Source: FEN-1322 sp041663425
Lineage (GTDB): Bacteria > Omnitrophota > Gorgyraeia > 2-01-FULL-45-10
Length of the DNA stretch: 43,810 bases
NCBI GenBank assembly: GCA_041663425.1
Contig: JBAYMS010000010.1
Span: 1 to 43,810, forward strand
Direction: 5' to 3'
In this document: piece after piece, positions 14,839 to 23,327 of the stretch
Numbering within the stretch: the first letter of the stretch is position 1
How the letters are laid out: each line of letters starts with the position of its first letter
Notes under the pieces: generated by a model
Told to the model about the DNA's origin: nothing
The model's database searches: none
What the model saw: the letters and a program-made list of their open reading frames with translations, nothing else
Position numbers and translations under genes: made by a program

Positions 14839-15477
14839 TTAGAAGTCTCCGCGCTTACGGAACAATCCGCGAATATTCTTCATGAAGCCTTTCTTGTCGG
14901 CAAGTTTCTTATCTTCACTCCTGGCCTTCTCAGCTCTTTTTTCTTCATCAAGCGTAGGCTTGGCTTTAGAGATCGTTTTTATTTTTGGCTCGTGAGTATG
15001 GGCCTCTTTTTTCTGCCCTTCCTTCTTCTCTTCTGCCTGGCCCTTCGCCTCCGCTGCAGATGCCTCACTTTTGATTTCTTCTTTTTTGCCCTTAGCTTTC
15101 TTCGGAAGCTTCTCAATTATCTTCCTCTCAGTCAGCTCAAGTATACACATAGTGGCTCCATCACCTCGCCTGAAACCTATAGGTATTATGCGGGTGTAAC
15201 CACTCGTGCGTTTAGCAAAAAGCGGTGCAATCTCTTTGAAGAGCTTGCTTATTATATCCCTGTCTTCTAGGACAACATACGCCTGCCTACGCGCAAGAAC
15301 CGTGTCGTTCTTACTAAGCGTTATCATGCGTTCTGCGATCCTGCGTACTTCCTTCGCCCTTGCAGTGCTTAATTCTATTCTTTGATACTTGAGCAAGCTC
15401 CTGACCATATTCCGGAGCGATGCTTTTCTGTGGCTGGTCTTCATTCCCAGCTTTGAACGTTTTTTTCTGTGTCTCAT
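14839..15477 (-). CDS. rplQ: 50S ribosomal protein L17 with long C-terminal extension
   Basis: 212 aa. The L17 core is residues 1-124 (start MRHRKKRSKLG, SLLKYQRIELSTARAKEVRR, then GYTRIIPIGFRRGDGA). About 88 further residues are Lys/Glu/Ala-rich with a basic end (GLFRKRGDF). Most bacterial L17 proteins are about 115-130 aa. It is the last gene of the alpha cluster, 1 nt after rpoA and just before the terminator. The extension is probably disordered and may contact rRNA or other factors (inference). Confidence 0.95.
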   Translation of the reverse strand: MRHRKKRSKLGMKTSHRKASLRNMVRSLLKYQRIELSTARAKEVRRIAERMITLSKNDTVLARRQAYVVLEDRDIISKLFKEIAPLFAKRTSGYTRIIPIGFRRGDGATMCILELTERKIIEKLPKKAKGKKEEIKSEASAAEAKGQAEEKKEGQKKEAHTHEPKIKTISKAKPTLDEEKRAEKARSEDKKLADKKGFMKNIRGLFRKRGDF

Positions 15478-15478
15478 A

Positions 15479-16474
15479 TTATTCCGACTCTTCCTTCTTC
15501 GTAGTTCCTTCGTCTATCTTCATGCCTAAAGACAATCCCATAGCAACCAGGATCTTATTGATCTCTGCAAGGGATTTCTTCCCGAAATTACGATATTTCA
15601 GCATCTCGAGCTCCGATCTTCTCACCAGATCACCTATTGTCTTTATTCTGGCTTCTCTAAGGCAGTTTGAGCTCCTGACAGATAGCTCAAGTTCCGATAT
15701 CGGCACTTTGAGCTTTTCACGCAGCTGCTTCTGCTCTTCTGTCTCTACCGGCGCCTCTTCCTCCTCGGGGAGTTTACCAAAACCTACAAATATATCAAGA
15801 TGCCTCTGCAGTATATTTGAAGCGTAAAGCAAAGCTTCTTTCGGATCTATCGAGCCGTTTGTTGATATCTCAAGTATAAGCCTATCGTAATCTGTAATCT
15901 GCCCAACCCTTGTGTTCTCGACGAAAAAGTTAACTTTAGTAACCGGCGTAAATATAGAATCTACTGCAATCACACCGATCGCCTGCCCATCTTTTTTATT
16001 TCTTTCAGCGGGAACATAACCCCTTCCGCGCGCCACTTCCATCTCAATCTGGAAACGCACGTTTTTGGTCAAAGTAGCTATGTGAAGATCGGGATTTACG
16101 ATCTCCACAGTTTCATCAGCCTTAATATCTTTAGCTGTAATATCCCCCTTCTTCTCAACGTCAATTATCATCGGCTTTGGAATCTTAAAATGAGACTTCA
16201 GGATAAGCTTCTTTATATTCAAAATTATCTGCGGCACATCTTCCACGACTCCGTTTATAGCAGAAAATTCATGCTGCACACCCGAGATCTTAATGCTGGT
16301 AACAGCGGTACCCTCGATCGATGAAATAAGAACCCTTCTTAAGCTGTTTCCAATAGTCACTCCGTATCCGCGCTCAAAAGGCTCAGCGACAAATTTACCA
16401 TACGTCGGAGTATGTGTAGATTCGTCAAGGACGAGCTTTTTAGGCATTTCAAAATTCTTCATACTTATACCCAT
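15479..16474 (-). CDS. rpoA: RNA polymerase alpha subunit
   Basis: 331 aa. The ATG at 16474 has GGAGG 9 nt upstream. The N-terminal dimerisation domain (to about 235) includes the EPFERGYGVTIGNSLRRVLISS assembly block. The acidic linker around 236-255 leads to the C-terminal domain (about 258-320) with LSVRSSNCLREARI. The Arg and Asn of this segment match the UP-element-binding R265 and N268 of E. coli, so promoter UP elements are expected to work. It lies between rpsD and rplQ, as in most bacteria. Confidence 0.97.
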   Translation of the reverse strand: MGISMKNFEMPKKLVLDESTHTPTYGKFVAEPFERGYGVTIGNSLRRVLISSIEGTAVTSIKISGVQHEFSAINGVVEDVPQIILNIKKLILKSHFKIPKPMIIDVEKKGDITAKDIKADETVEIVNPDLHIATLTKNVRFQIEMEVARGRGYVPAERNKKDGQAIGVIAVDSIFTPVTKVNFFVENTRVGQITDYDRLILEISTNGSIDPKEALLYASNILQRHLDIFVGFGKLPEEEEAPVETEEQKQLREKLKVPISELELSVRSSNCLREARIKTIGDLVRRSELEMLKYRNFGKKSLAEINKILVAMGLSLGMKIDEGTTKKEESE

Positions 16475-16540
16475 ATCGTATTTCCTCCAGTATATGCTTA
16501 CGCTAGTGCTAAACTATGCTTCGTCTTCACTCAGATAGAT

Positions 16541-16558
16541 CTTGAGTTTGTCGAAGAA
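16541..16558. repeat. Degenerate copy of the TGAGCTTGTCGAA-type palindrome core
   Basis: CTTGAGTTTGTCGAAGAA (16541-16558) matches 14 of 18 bases of the element at 18211-18228. It starts immediately after the rpsD stop codon (TAA, 16561-16559), just as the better copy sits on the infA stop. The flanking arms have decayed. Chance similarity cannot be excluded. Confidence 0.4.
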
Positions 16559-17188
16559 TTACTTCGAATATAATTCGACGATCAGCTGCTCCTGTATCGG
16601 GAAGCCCACATCATCTTTTGTAGGCATCGCGGTGATCTTGCATTTAAAATTCTTAGGATCGACTTCAATCCACTTAGGTATTGCCCTGCCTTTAAGGGTT
16701 TCGAAAGTTTCCGACAACTTTTTCTGCGTCGGCTCTTTTTTCATTTTCACTGAAACTTCCTGACCCATCCTCACTACATAAGCAGGTATATCAACACGCT
16801 TGCCATTTACCTTCACCAAACCATGCTGAACTATCTGGCGCGCTTCTGCTCTCGAATTTGCAAAATTCATTCTGAAAACCACATTATCCAGTCTTCTTTC
16901 CAAAAGTTGCAGCAAAGTAATACCGGTTATACCTTTTGAACGCTCAGCCATCTTAAAGTAATGGCGGAACTGTTTTTCAAGCACGCCGTATATCCTTTTA
17001 ACTTTCTGCTTCTCACGCAGCTGAGTTCCATAGTTAGATTCTTTCTTTCTTGCCTGGCCGTGCTGACCCGGGGCAAAAGCCCGTCTAGATATGGCGCATT
17101 TATCGCCATTGCATCTCGAACCCTTAAGAAATAATTTAATGCCTTCTCGTCTGCAAAGCTTGCACGACGGACCCGTATTCCTCGCCAT
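16559..17188 (-). CDS. rpsD: 30S ribosomal protein S4 (zinc-binding type)
   Basis: 209 aa. This primary 16S-binding assembly protein has the C+ N-terminal zinc cluster C9, C12, C26 and C31. The S4 RNA-binding domain lies around 98-160 (RRLDNVVFRMNFANSRAEARQIVQHG). The ATG overlaps the rpsK stop by one base (TAATG). A decayed palindrome core follows its stop codon. Confidence 0.97.
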   Translation of the reverse strand: MARNTGPSCKLCRREGIKLFLKGSRCNGDKCAISRRAFAPGQHGQARKKESNYGTQLREKQKVKRIYGVLEKQFRHYFKMAERSKGITGITLLQLLERRLDNVVFRMNFANSRAEARQIVQHGLVKVNGKRVDIPAYVVRMGQEVSVKMKKEPTQKKLSETFETLKGRAIPKWIEVDPKNFKCKITAMPTKDDVGFPIQEQLIVELYSK

Positions 17189-17583
17189 TACACTCTCCTT
17201 CGCTTCTCTGGACGGCAGCCATTATGCGGTATTGGAGTCACATCTCTGATAGACCTGATCGCAAGACCTGCTGCCTGTATAGACCTGATGGCTGACTCTC
17301 TGCCAGCGCCCGGCCCTTTTACGTAAACTTCAACCTCTTTTACTCCGCGCTCAGACGCCTTCTTTGCAGCGTTTTCAGCCGCAATGCCGGCCGCGAATGG
17401 GGTCGACTTTTTAGAACCTTTAAATCCCGCACTTCCGGTAGATGCCCAAGCTATCGTATTACCTTCCTTATCGGTGATGGTGACTATAGTGTTATTGAAG
17501 GTAGCCAGTATCCGGGCTATTCCGCTCGTTACAACACGAGTTACTTTTTTAGCTTTTTTTAATTTACTTTTTTTCTGCTCCAC
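17188..17583 (-). CDS. rpsK: 30S ribosomal protein S11
   Basis: 131 aa, opening at a GTG (17583) inside the last 20 nt of rpsM; no other in-frame start gives the conserved N-terminus. IARILATFNNTIVTITDKEGN and AWASTGSAGFKGSKKSTPFAA are standard S11, as is the platform-facing C-terminus TPIPHNGCRPEKRRRV. The Asn-Gly near the C-terminus is the isoaspartate-prone site known for S11. Confidence 0.97.
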   Translation of the reverse strand: MEQKKSKLKKAKKVTRVVTSGIARILATFNNTIVTITDKEGNTIAWASTGSAGFKGSKKSTPFAAGIAAENAAKKASERGVKEVEVYVKGPGAGRESAIRSIQAAGLAIRSIRDVTPIPHNGCRPEKRRRV

Positions 17584-17974
17584 TGTCTTTCACGGCCCTT
17601 TCTGTCTTTTGTCTAATAACGCCAACCGTCTTTCTCGGACCTTTTCGTGTCCTGGCGTTAGTTTTTGTTCTCTGACCTCTTACAGGCAAACCGCGCCTGT
17701 GTCTTAAACCTCTGTAGCTCCCCACGTCTATAAGCCTTTTAATATTGGCTGAAATTTCACGCCTGAGATCACCTTCAACCTTATAATCCTTCTGTATTAT
17801 TGATGACAGCCTGGCCACCTCTTCTTCGGTCAGGTCTTTTGCGCGCTTATCAGGATTTATATTTGCGATCTTCAGAATTTTATTAGACAACGACCTGCCG
17901 ATACCATATATATAGCCCAGCGCGATCTCTACTCTTTTTTCTTTCGGTATGTCAACACCCATTATTCTTGGCAC
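17564..17974 (-). CDS. rpsM: 30S ribosomal protein S13
   Basis: 136 aa. It starts at a GTG (17974) with GGAGG 5 nt upstream; the ATG four codons later would cut the conserved PRI-GVDIP start and lacks a site. GYIYGIGRS (H2TH region), GSYRGLRHRRGLPVRGQRTKTNARTRKG and a Lys-rich tail are typical. S13 contacts the P-site tRNA and the 50S head bridges. It lies 80 nt after rpmJ. Confidence 0.97.
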   Translation of the reverse strand: MPRIMGVDIPKEKRVEIALGYIYGIGRSLSNKILKIANINPDKRAKDLTEEEVARLSSIIQKDYKVEGDLRREISANIKRLIDVGSYRGLRHRRGLPVRGQRTKTNARTRKGPRKTVGVIRQKTERAVKDSGAEKK

Positions 17975-18054
17975 ATCTTCCTCCGATTCACTGTTATATT
18001 AGTCTGGTAAATCATCCCGGGCACCTGCGATTCAGCGAGGCGCAAAGGACTACA

Positions 18055-18168
18055 CTATCCCTGCCTCTGTTTATGTTTTGGATTTGCACATATGATCATA
18101 AGCGTGCCTTTACGACGCACTACTTTACATTTCGGGCAAATTTTTCTTATACTTGATCGTACTTTCAT
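18055..18168 (-). CDS. rpmJ: 50S ribosomal protein L36 (zinc type)
   Basis: 37 aa, found by reading the gap between infA and rpsM. MKVRSSIRKICPKCKVVRR opens it, and the zinc ribbon is complete: C11, C14, C27, H32. The ATG at 18168 has AGGAG 9-10 nt upstream and the frame ends in TAG at 18055. The infA-rpmJ-rpsM order is the usual one. Confidence 0.96.
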   Translation of the reverse strand: MKVRSSIRKICPKCKVVRRKGTLMIICANPKHKQRQG

Positions 18169-18204
18169 TATTCAACACTCCTATTAAACCATCTAGAGCT
18201 CACT

Positions 18205-18233
18205 ATGAACCCTGAGCTTGTCGAAGGGTTCAT
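18205..18233. repeat. REP-like palindrome on the infA stop codon
   Basis: Arms ATGAACCCT (18205-18213) and AGGGTTCAT (18225-18233) flank GAGCTTGTCGA. The minus strand reads ATGAACCC-TTCGACAAGCTC-AGGGTTCAT, and the TGA of infA (18232-18230) lies inside the arm. The core TTCGACAAGCTCAGGG resembles a short dispersed palindrome seen in many bacterial genomes. It would fold in the infA-rpmJ spacer mRNA. On the plus strand it is followed by five T's, but there is no plus-strand gene to terminate. Confidence 0.65.
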
Positions 18234-18451
18234 TTTTCTCTCCGAATTATTCTTCCCCTCGAAAGATCGTAAGGCGACAACTCCAGCGTAACCATATCGC
18301 CGGGAAGGATCCTTATAAAATTCATTCTCATTTTTCCTGAAACATGCGCCAAAACCTTATGTCCATTAGGCAGCTCCACTCTGAACATTGCGTTCGGCAA
18401 AGTCTCCAGAACTTTTCCTTCAACTGTTATCGCTTCTTCCTTTGGGCACAT
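18230..18451 (-). CDS. infA: Translation initiation factor IF-1
   Basis: 73 aa, a single OB-fold domain. It assists 30S initiation at the A site. KEEAITVEGKVLETLPNAMF, LPNGHKVLAHVSGKMRMNFI and LSPYDLSRGRIIRR are diagnostic. The N-terminus is MCPKEEAI rather than the common MAKEEAI. AAGGA lies 5 nt before the ATG. The stop codon is embedded in a palindromic repeat. Confidence 0.97.
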   Translation of the reverse strand: MCPKEEAITVEGKVLETLPNAMFRVELPNGHKVLAHVSGKMRMNFIRILPGDMVTLELSPYDLSRGRIIRREK

Positions 18452-18475
18452 CGTTATCCTTTTAGAGCATCCGCT

Positions 18476-19222
18476 TTATTTTGCGGTCAGTATCTGCGGT
18501 CCATCATCGGTAACCGCAACCGTATGTTCAAAATGAGCCGACAATTTTCTGTCTTTAGTAACTATCGACCAGCCATCATTGAGGGTTTCAACCTCAAACG
18601 TTCCGGCATTTACCATCGGCTCTATCGCCAGCACCATTCCCGATTCAAGCACCGGACCCATACCTGGTCTTCCGAAGTTCGGTATCTCTGGTTCTTCATG
18701 GATATTAGTTCCAATACCATGTCCTACAAGAGCCCTCACAACGCTGAACCCATTAGATTCCACATATTGCTGAATTGCGTGCGACAGGTCCGTAAGTCTC
18801 AAACCAGTTTGAACCTTTTCTATCCCTATATAAAGAGCTTTTTTAGTTACTTCTATCAATTTAGCAGCTGTATCGCTTATTCTACCGACACCAACCGTTA
18901 CAGCTCCATCAGCGCAATAGTCCCTGAATCTAACACCTACATCTAATGAAACTATGTCGCCGTCCTGCAACTTCCTATTAGAGGGTATTCCGTGAACTAC
19001 TGTTTCGTTTACCGAAACACAGATATTTGCCGGAAAACCGTTATAACCTTTAAATGCCGGGTAGCCATTCCGACTTATTATCTCATCCCTGGCTATCGCG
19101 TCCAACTCGCTGGTCGCTATCCCTACTCTGACGCTTCTACTAAGCTTCTCCAAAGTCATCGCAAGTATCGAGCCTGCCCGCCTCATCTGCCCGATCTCTT
19201 CTTTGGATCTCAAAACTATCAT
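18476..19222 (-). CDS. map: Methionine aminopeptidase, type I
   Basis: 248 aa. It removes N-terminal Met cotranslationally. All five metal ligands are visible: D94, D105, H168, E201 and E232, with the substrate-side H78 in VNETVVHGIP. There is no N-terminal zinc-finger extension. The ATG overlaps the adk stop by 4 nt, so translation is likely coupled. The adk-map-infA order is the standard end of the spc cluster. Confidence 0.97.
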   Translation of the reverse strand: MIVLRSKEEIGQMRRAGSILAMTLEKLSRSVRVGIATSELDAIARDEIISRNGYPAFKGYNGFPANICVSVNETVVHGIPSNRKLQDGDIVSLDVGVRFRDYCADGAVTVGVGRISDTAAKLIEVTKKALYIGIEKVQTGLRLTDLSHAIQQYVESNGFSVVRALVGHGIGTNIHEEPEIPNFGRPGMGPVLESGMVLAIEPMVNAGTFEVETLNDGWSIVTKDRKLSAHFEHTVAVTDDGPQILTAK

Positions 19223-19875
19223 GCAAGCTTGGCTTCGACGAACATCCCGGACAAAACTTTAAACAAATCGTTGACACCGAGATCGCCGGAGACTTTCTTC
19301 AACATACCTTTTTTGGAATAGTACTCAACGAGCGGCTTTGTTTGATCTTCATAAACTTTCAGCCTGTTCAGCACCGTAGCTTCGTTGTCGTCCGGCCTCT
19401 GATAAAGAGCCCCGCCGCACTTATCGCATGTGTTTTCTTTTTTCGGCGGCATATTTTTCACATGATAATTAAATCCGCAGCTTTTGCATACCCTGCGTCC
19501 GGTCAGGCGCTCTATGGCAACCTTTTCCGAAGTCTGAAAATATATAACCATATCTATGCCGGAGCGGATATTCTGCAGCGCTTCATCCAACCCTATTGCC
19601 TGCTTCACAGTCCGAGGAAATCCATCCAGTATGAAACCTTTTTTAGTATCGGGGTTTTTAAGTCTCTCAGCCACGATGCCTATTACAACTTCGTCAGGGA
19701 CAAGCTCGCCTTTATCCATATAAGATTTGGCTTTTAACCCTAATGGCAATCCTGCTTTTACAGACTCTCTTAAAATGTCACCGGTAGAAATATGCGGCAC
19801 ATTGTAGCGCTTGCAAAGTTCAACACTCTGTGTACCTTTTCCTGCACCCGGAGGTCCAAGTAATATTAATTTCAA
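19219..19875 (-). CDS. adk: Adenylate kinase with zinc-binding LID
   Basis: 218 aa. It interconverts ATP + AMP and 2 ADP. P-loop GPPGAGKGT (8-16), the AMP-site STGDILRESV and DGFPRT (84-89) are present. The LID carries four cysteines (C130, C133, C150, C153), the long-type metal-binding LID found in many Gram-positive and other bacteria but not in E. coli. It lies 21 nt after secY. Confidence 0.97.
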   Translation of the reverse strand: MKLILLGPPGAGKGTQSVELCKRYNVPHISTGDILRESVKAGLPLGLKAKSYMDKGELVPDEVVIGIVAERLKNPDTKKGFILDGFPRTVKQAIGLDEALQNIRSGIDMVIYFQTSEKVAIERLTGRRVCKSCGFNYHVKNMPPKKENTCDKCGGALYQRPDDNEATVLNRLKVYEDQTKPLVEYYSKKGMLKKVSGDLGVNDLFKVLSGMFVEAKLA

Positions 19876-19896
19876 GATCTACTCCTTTATATATTA

Positions 19897-21246
19897 TTAC
19901 GAAATGCGGGCTTTTAACTTACCCTTCTTCATAAACCCTTCGTAATGACGCATTAACAAATGCGATTCTATCTGCTTCATTGTATCGAGCATAACACCAA
20001 CTATAATCAGAAGGCCCGTGCCACCGAAAAAGCTTGCGACAAGATACGGTATCTTAAGCCACCCGGAAATTATGCTCGGGAAAACAGCTATTAGCGCAAG
20101 AAAAACAGCTCCCGGAAACGTAATGCGCGTCATGATGAAATCTAGATATTCGGCCGTCTGTCTTCCAGGTCTTATACCGGGAACGAATCCGCCATACTTT
20201 TTCATATTGTCAGAAATATCAATTGGATTAAATGTTATGGCAGTATAAAAATACGCAAAGAACATTATCAGTAATGCATATATGGAATTATAAAGCCATT
20301 CGCCCTTAGTAAGTGCCATCGCAAAACTCTGAAATCCTTTATGAGGAACAAATCCGGCGATCGTCGCAGGAAACAATATTATGCTCTGCGCGAATATAAT
20401 AGGTATAACGCCAGCCTGGTTGACCCTTAAAGGTAAAAATGTCGATTGTCCGCCGTAAACCTTTCTACCAACAACACGTTTAGCATACTGAACCGGAATT
20501 TTACGTTGGCCTTGAGTGACTACTATTACCGCCACAACTACAGCAACCAACATAACAACCATCAGGATAAGCGTAAACGGCCCCAACTGAGCCTTCTCCG
20601 GGGCAAATGGTGAAAACAAAGCCCATAATTGGTATAACGCTGTAGGTATCCTGGAAACTATACCAGCCGTTATTATAAGCGACATTCCATTCCCTATGCC
20701 GTATTCCTGTATCTGCTCACCAAGCCACATAATAAATGCTGTTCCGCTGGTCAGCGTAATTACCGTAAGTATCCTGAAAGACCATCCGGGAAACTGCACA
20801 ATCTGAAGCCCGTTAAACCTTGCAGGATTCTCGAGCCACATAGCTATAAAGAACGACTGTATTACGGACAAAACTATTGTGCCATAACGCGTATACTGGA
20901 CTATCTTCTTGTGTCCGGCTTCACCCTCTTTTGCAAGTTTCTCAAGAGCAGGTATTACTGCCGTCAATAGCTGGATTATAATCGAAGAAGATATGTAAGG
21001 CATGATCCCAAGTGCAAATATCGTCAATCTCGATATAGCACCTCCGGAAAACATGTTCATTATTCCAAAGAGCGCACCGCCGGAAGATTGTGCAAGATTT
21101 GCGAAGAACTGCGCCAGCTTAGCACCATCTATACCGGGGGTAGGGATATACGTCCCTATCCTATAAACAGCTATAAGACCTAGAGTGAAAAAGATCTTCT
21201 TTCTCAGGTCGGGTATTTTAACAATATTTAGAAAAGCTTGTAGCAT
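19897..21246 (-). CDS. secY: Preprotein translocase subunit SecY
   Basis: 449 aa of mostly membrane segments, ten in this family. Landmarks: YRIGTYIPTPGID near the first helix, the plug-side GGAISRLTIFALGIMPYISSSII, the GNGMSLII loop, and the conserved cytoplasmic C-terminus HLLMRHYEGFMKKG. It is the channel of the Sec translocon that the secreted proteins at the left of this window would need. The start lies 2 nt after rplO. Confidence 0.97.
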   Translation of the reverse strand: MLQAFLNIVKIPDLRKKIFFTLGLIAVYRIGTYIPTPGIDGAKLAQFFANLAQSSGGALFGIMNMFSGGAISRLTIFALGIMPYISSSIIIQLLTAVIPALEKLAKEGEAGHKKIVQYTRYGTIVLSVIQSFFIAMWLENPARFNGLQIVQFPGWSFRILTVITLTSGTAFIMWLGEQIQEYGIGNGMSLIITAGIVSRIPTALYQLWALFSPFAPEKAQLGPFTLILMVVMLVAVVVAVIVVTQGQRKIPVQYAKRVVGRKVYGGQSTFLPLRVNQAGVIPIIFAQSIILFPATIAGFVPHKGFQSFAMALTKGEWLYNSIYALLIMFFAYFYTAITFNPIDISDNMKKYGGFVPGIRPGRQTAEYLDFIMTRITFPGAVFLALIAVFPSIISGWLKIPYLVASFFGGTGLLIIVGVMLDTMKQIESHLLMRHYEGFMKKGKLKARIS

Positions 21247-21248
21247 AA

Positions 21249-21695
21249 TTATTTCGCCAAATATTCTAACTTTGAACCAGCCGCCTCGAGTGCTTTCTTT
21301 GCACTTTCCGAGAATTTATGGGCTTTCACAGTCAGGACTTTGGACGGCTTCCCTGTTCCAAGTATCTTTATTGGCTCATTAAGACTGCCTATCAATCCGG
21401 CATTCTTATATTCTTTCGGACCTACTGTAGCATTGTTATCAAATCTATTCAATGATTCGATATTTATTACCTGATAACCGCTCTTAAATAAGGCATTAAA
21501 GCCCCGTTTTGGTATACGTCTTATAAGAGGCATCTGCCCGCCTTCAAAACCCGGCCTGGTAGTTCTACCTGAGCGCTTTAGGGCGCCTTTTCTTCCACGA
21601 CACGAAGTCTTACCATGTCCCGAGCCCGATCCGCGTCCTCGCCTCTTCATCTTCCTATTTGCGCCTTTCGGCATAGATATATCTGTAATCTTCAC
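21249..21695 (-). CDS. rplO: 50S ribosomal protein L15
   Basis: 148 aa, starting at a GTG (21695) with AGAGGG about 9 nt upstream inside the end of rpsE. RRGRGSGSGHGKTSCRGRKG and the GFEGGQMPLIRRIPKRGF block identify L15. The gene follows rpsE after only 2 nt, leaving no room for rpmD (L30), which normally lies here. Confidence 0.97.
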   Translation of the reverse strand: MKITDISMPKGANRKMKRRGRGSGSGHGKTSCRGRKGALKRSGRTTRPGFEGGQMPLIRRIPKRGFNALFKSGYQVINIESLNRFDNNATVGPKEYKNAGLIGSLNEPIKILGTGKPSKVLTVKAHKFSESAKKALEAAGSKLEYLAK

Positions 21696-21697
21696 GA

Positions 21698-22342
21698 CTA
21701 TTTTCCCTCTTCGTTAAAATTCCGTCTCTCTAAACGCAGCATTTTCAATCCCTCTATTGCAGCTTTTAAAACATTCATAGCCGAATCAGATCCGAGACTC
21801 TTCGTCAGCACGTCTTTTATTCCGCCTGCTTCGCAAACTGCACGGACAGCGCCTCCGGCTATTACACCAGTTCCCTCAACTGCAGGTTTTAAGAGCACTT
21901 TCGCCGCCTTGTAATGACCTATAATCTCATGAGGTATGGAAGTCCCTTTTAGGGGTATCTTAAAAAAGTTTTTCTTTGCGTCGTTCAGCCCCTTCCGTAT
22001 AGCATCGGCGACTTCATTACCTTTGCCGAAACCTAGCCCCACATTGCCTTTTCCATCACCGGCAACTACAAGCGCATTAAACGAAAACCTTCGTCCACCT
22101 TTAACAACCTTGGCGACTCTTTTTATAGTAACAACCTTTTCGATCATTCCATCATCATCGCCACTACGCGACTGAGGACGACCTGCACCTCTCTGAGGCC
22201 TTCCGCCGCCCTTAGGCCTGCGCGTTCTCTCCTGAGTTTGTGCTGGTGCTGCCGCGCTCCCCTGAGCCGGAACCTGTGCTGCTACTTTTTCGTCGGGCTT
22301 ACTTGCAGCCTTTTCATTATTTTTGTCATTAGGGTTTTGCAA
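21698..22342 (-). CDS. rpsE: 30S ribosomal protein S5 with N-terminal extension
   Basis: 214 aa, starting at a TTG (22342) with GAGGAG 10 nt upstream. Residues 1-65 are a low-complexity Ala/Pro/Gln then Arg/Gly-rich tail absent from typical S5 (about 165-175 aa). The core runs from MIEKVVTIKRVAKVVKGGRR (66 on) through GDGKGNVGLGFGKGNEV and GTGVIAGGAVRAVCEAGG. An internal start at Met66 would remove the extension but has no clear ribosome site. The 38 nt gap to rplR is otherwise empty. Confidence 0.93.
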   Translation of the reverse strand: MQNPNDKNNEKAASKPDEKVAAQVPAQGSAAAPAQTQERTRRPKGGGRPQRGAGRPQSRSGDDDGMIEKVVTIKRVAKVVKGGRRFSFNALVVAGDGKGNVGLGFGKGNEVADAIRKGLNDAKKNFFKIPLKGTSIPHEIIGHYKAAKVLLKPAVEGTGVIAGGAVRAVCEAGGIKDVLTKSLGSDSAMNVLKAAIEGLKMLRLERRNFNEEGK

Positions 22343-22380
22343 TTTTCTTAAGCTCCTCTTTAAATTTACCGGTATTCCGG

Positions 22381-22749
22381 TTAAAACTTCAATCCGCCTT
22401 TACGAAGCGCATCCGCAAGCGTCTTGACCTTGCCATGATATGTATAACCGGAACGGTCAAATACTATCTTGGTAATACCTTTTTCTTTACACAACTCTGC
22501 AACAGCTATTCCAAGAAGCGCTGCGCCTTTCAGATTGCCCGCATCCTTCTTTATCTTATCCTTAAGCTGCGGAGAGTTTGTAGAAAGTGCTGCCAGCGTA
22601 TTGCCCGCCATATCATCTACTAACTGCACATAGGTGTTGCTAAGACTCCTATATACGCTAAGTCTTGGCTTATCGCTAGTTCCAACTATTTTCTTACGTA
22701 TTATCTTATGTCTTTTGTTTCTGCCTTCCAACTTTATCCATTTTTTCAT
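22381..22749 (-). CDS. rplR: 50S ribosomal protein L18
   Basis: 122 aa. It binds 5S rRNA with L5 and L25. KPRLSVYRSLSNTYVQLVDD, then FDRSGYTYHGKVKTLADALRKGGLKF at the C-terminus, are diagnostic. It lies 5 nt after rplF in the standard spc order. Confidence 0.97.
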   Translation of the reverse strand: MKKWIKLEGRNKRHKIIRKKIVGTSDKPRLSVYRSLSNTYVQLVDDMAGNTLAALSTNSPQLKDKIKKDAGNLKGAALLGIAVAELCKEKGITKIVFDRSGYTYHGKVKTLADALRKGGLKF

Positions 22750-22754
22750 TTTAT

Positions 22755-23315
22755 TTATGCTCCACCAGTCCCGCCAGCTCCGGCAACTGCTTTACCAGCC
22801 TTGCGCCTGACATGCTCAGTTGCGTATTTTATACCTTTACCTTTATAAGGCTCCGGCCTGTAAAAATCTCTTATCTTGGCCGCAACCTCTCCGACTTTTG
22901 CTTTGTCGGTTCCTTTTACAATAATAATGTTAGGCTTAGGCGTTTCAACCGTAATGCCATCAGGTATACTGTAATTTATCGGATGCGAATAACTAAGCTG
23001 CAAATTAAGCACTTTCCCCTGAACGGCCGCTTTAAAACCAACACCCACAACCTCAAGATCCTTCTGATACCCTACGGTAACACCTATTATCATGTTGTTC
23101 ACCAGGCTTCTAATAAGACCATGCGTCGCTTTATCCTGCTTCGCATCTGAAGGCCTAGTTATAGCAACAGCATTATCCTTAACTTCAGCCTTAAAGCCGG
23201 GCTTGAAAGAATAGCTAAGCTTGCCCTTCGGCCCTTCGATATTAATCACATTTCCACTTACAGCAGCCTTTACGCCGCTGGGTATTGCAACCGGTTTTTT
23301 ACCAATACGTGACAT
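22755..23315 (-). CDS. rplF: 50S ribosomal protein L6
   Basis: 186 aa, two L6 repeats. MSRIGKKPVAIPSGV opens it; KGKLSYSF, GLIRSLVNNM and the C-terminal RPEPYKGKGIKYATEHVRRKAGKA block near the factor-binding site are conserved. A short Gly/Ala tail (VAGAGGTGGA) follows. It lies 12 nt after rpsH. Confidence 0.97.
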   Translation of the reverse strand: MSRIGKKPVAIPSGVKAAVSGNVINIEGPKGKLSYSFKPGFKAEVKDNAVAITRPSDAKQDKATHGLIRSLVNNMIIGVTVGYQKDLEVVGVGFKAAVQGKVLNLQLSYSHPINYSIPDGITVETPKPNIIIVKGTDKAKVGEVAAKIRDFYRPEPYKGKGIKYATEHVRRKAGKAVAGAGGTGGA

Positions 23316-23327
23316 ATTATTCCTCTT

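Noticed and set aside
18205..18240. Plus-strand intrinsic terminator (palindrome followed by TTTTT)
   Set aside because: No plus-strand gene precedes it; the element is better explained as a dispersed palindrome.
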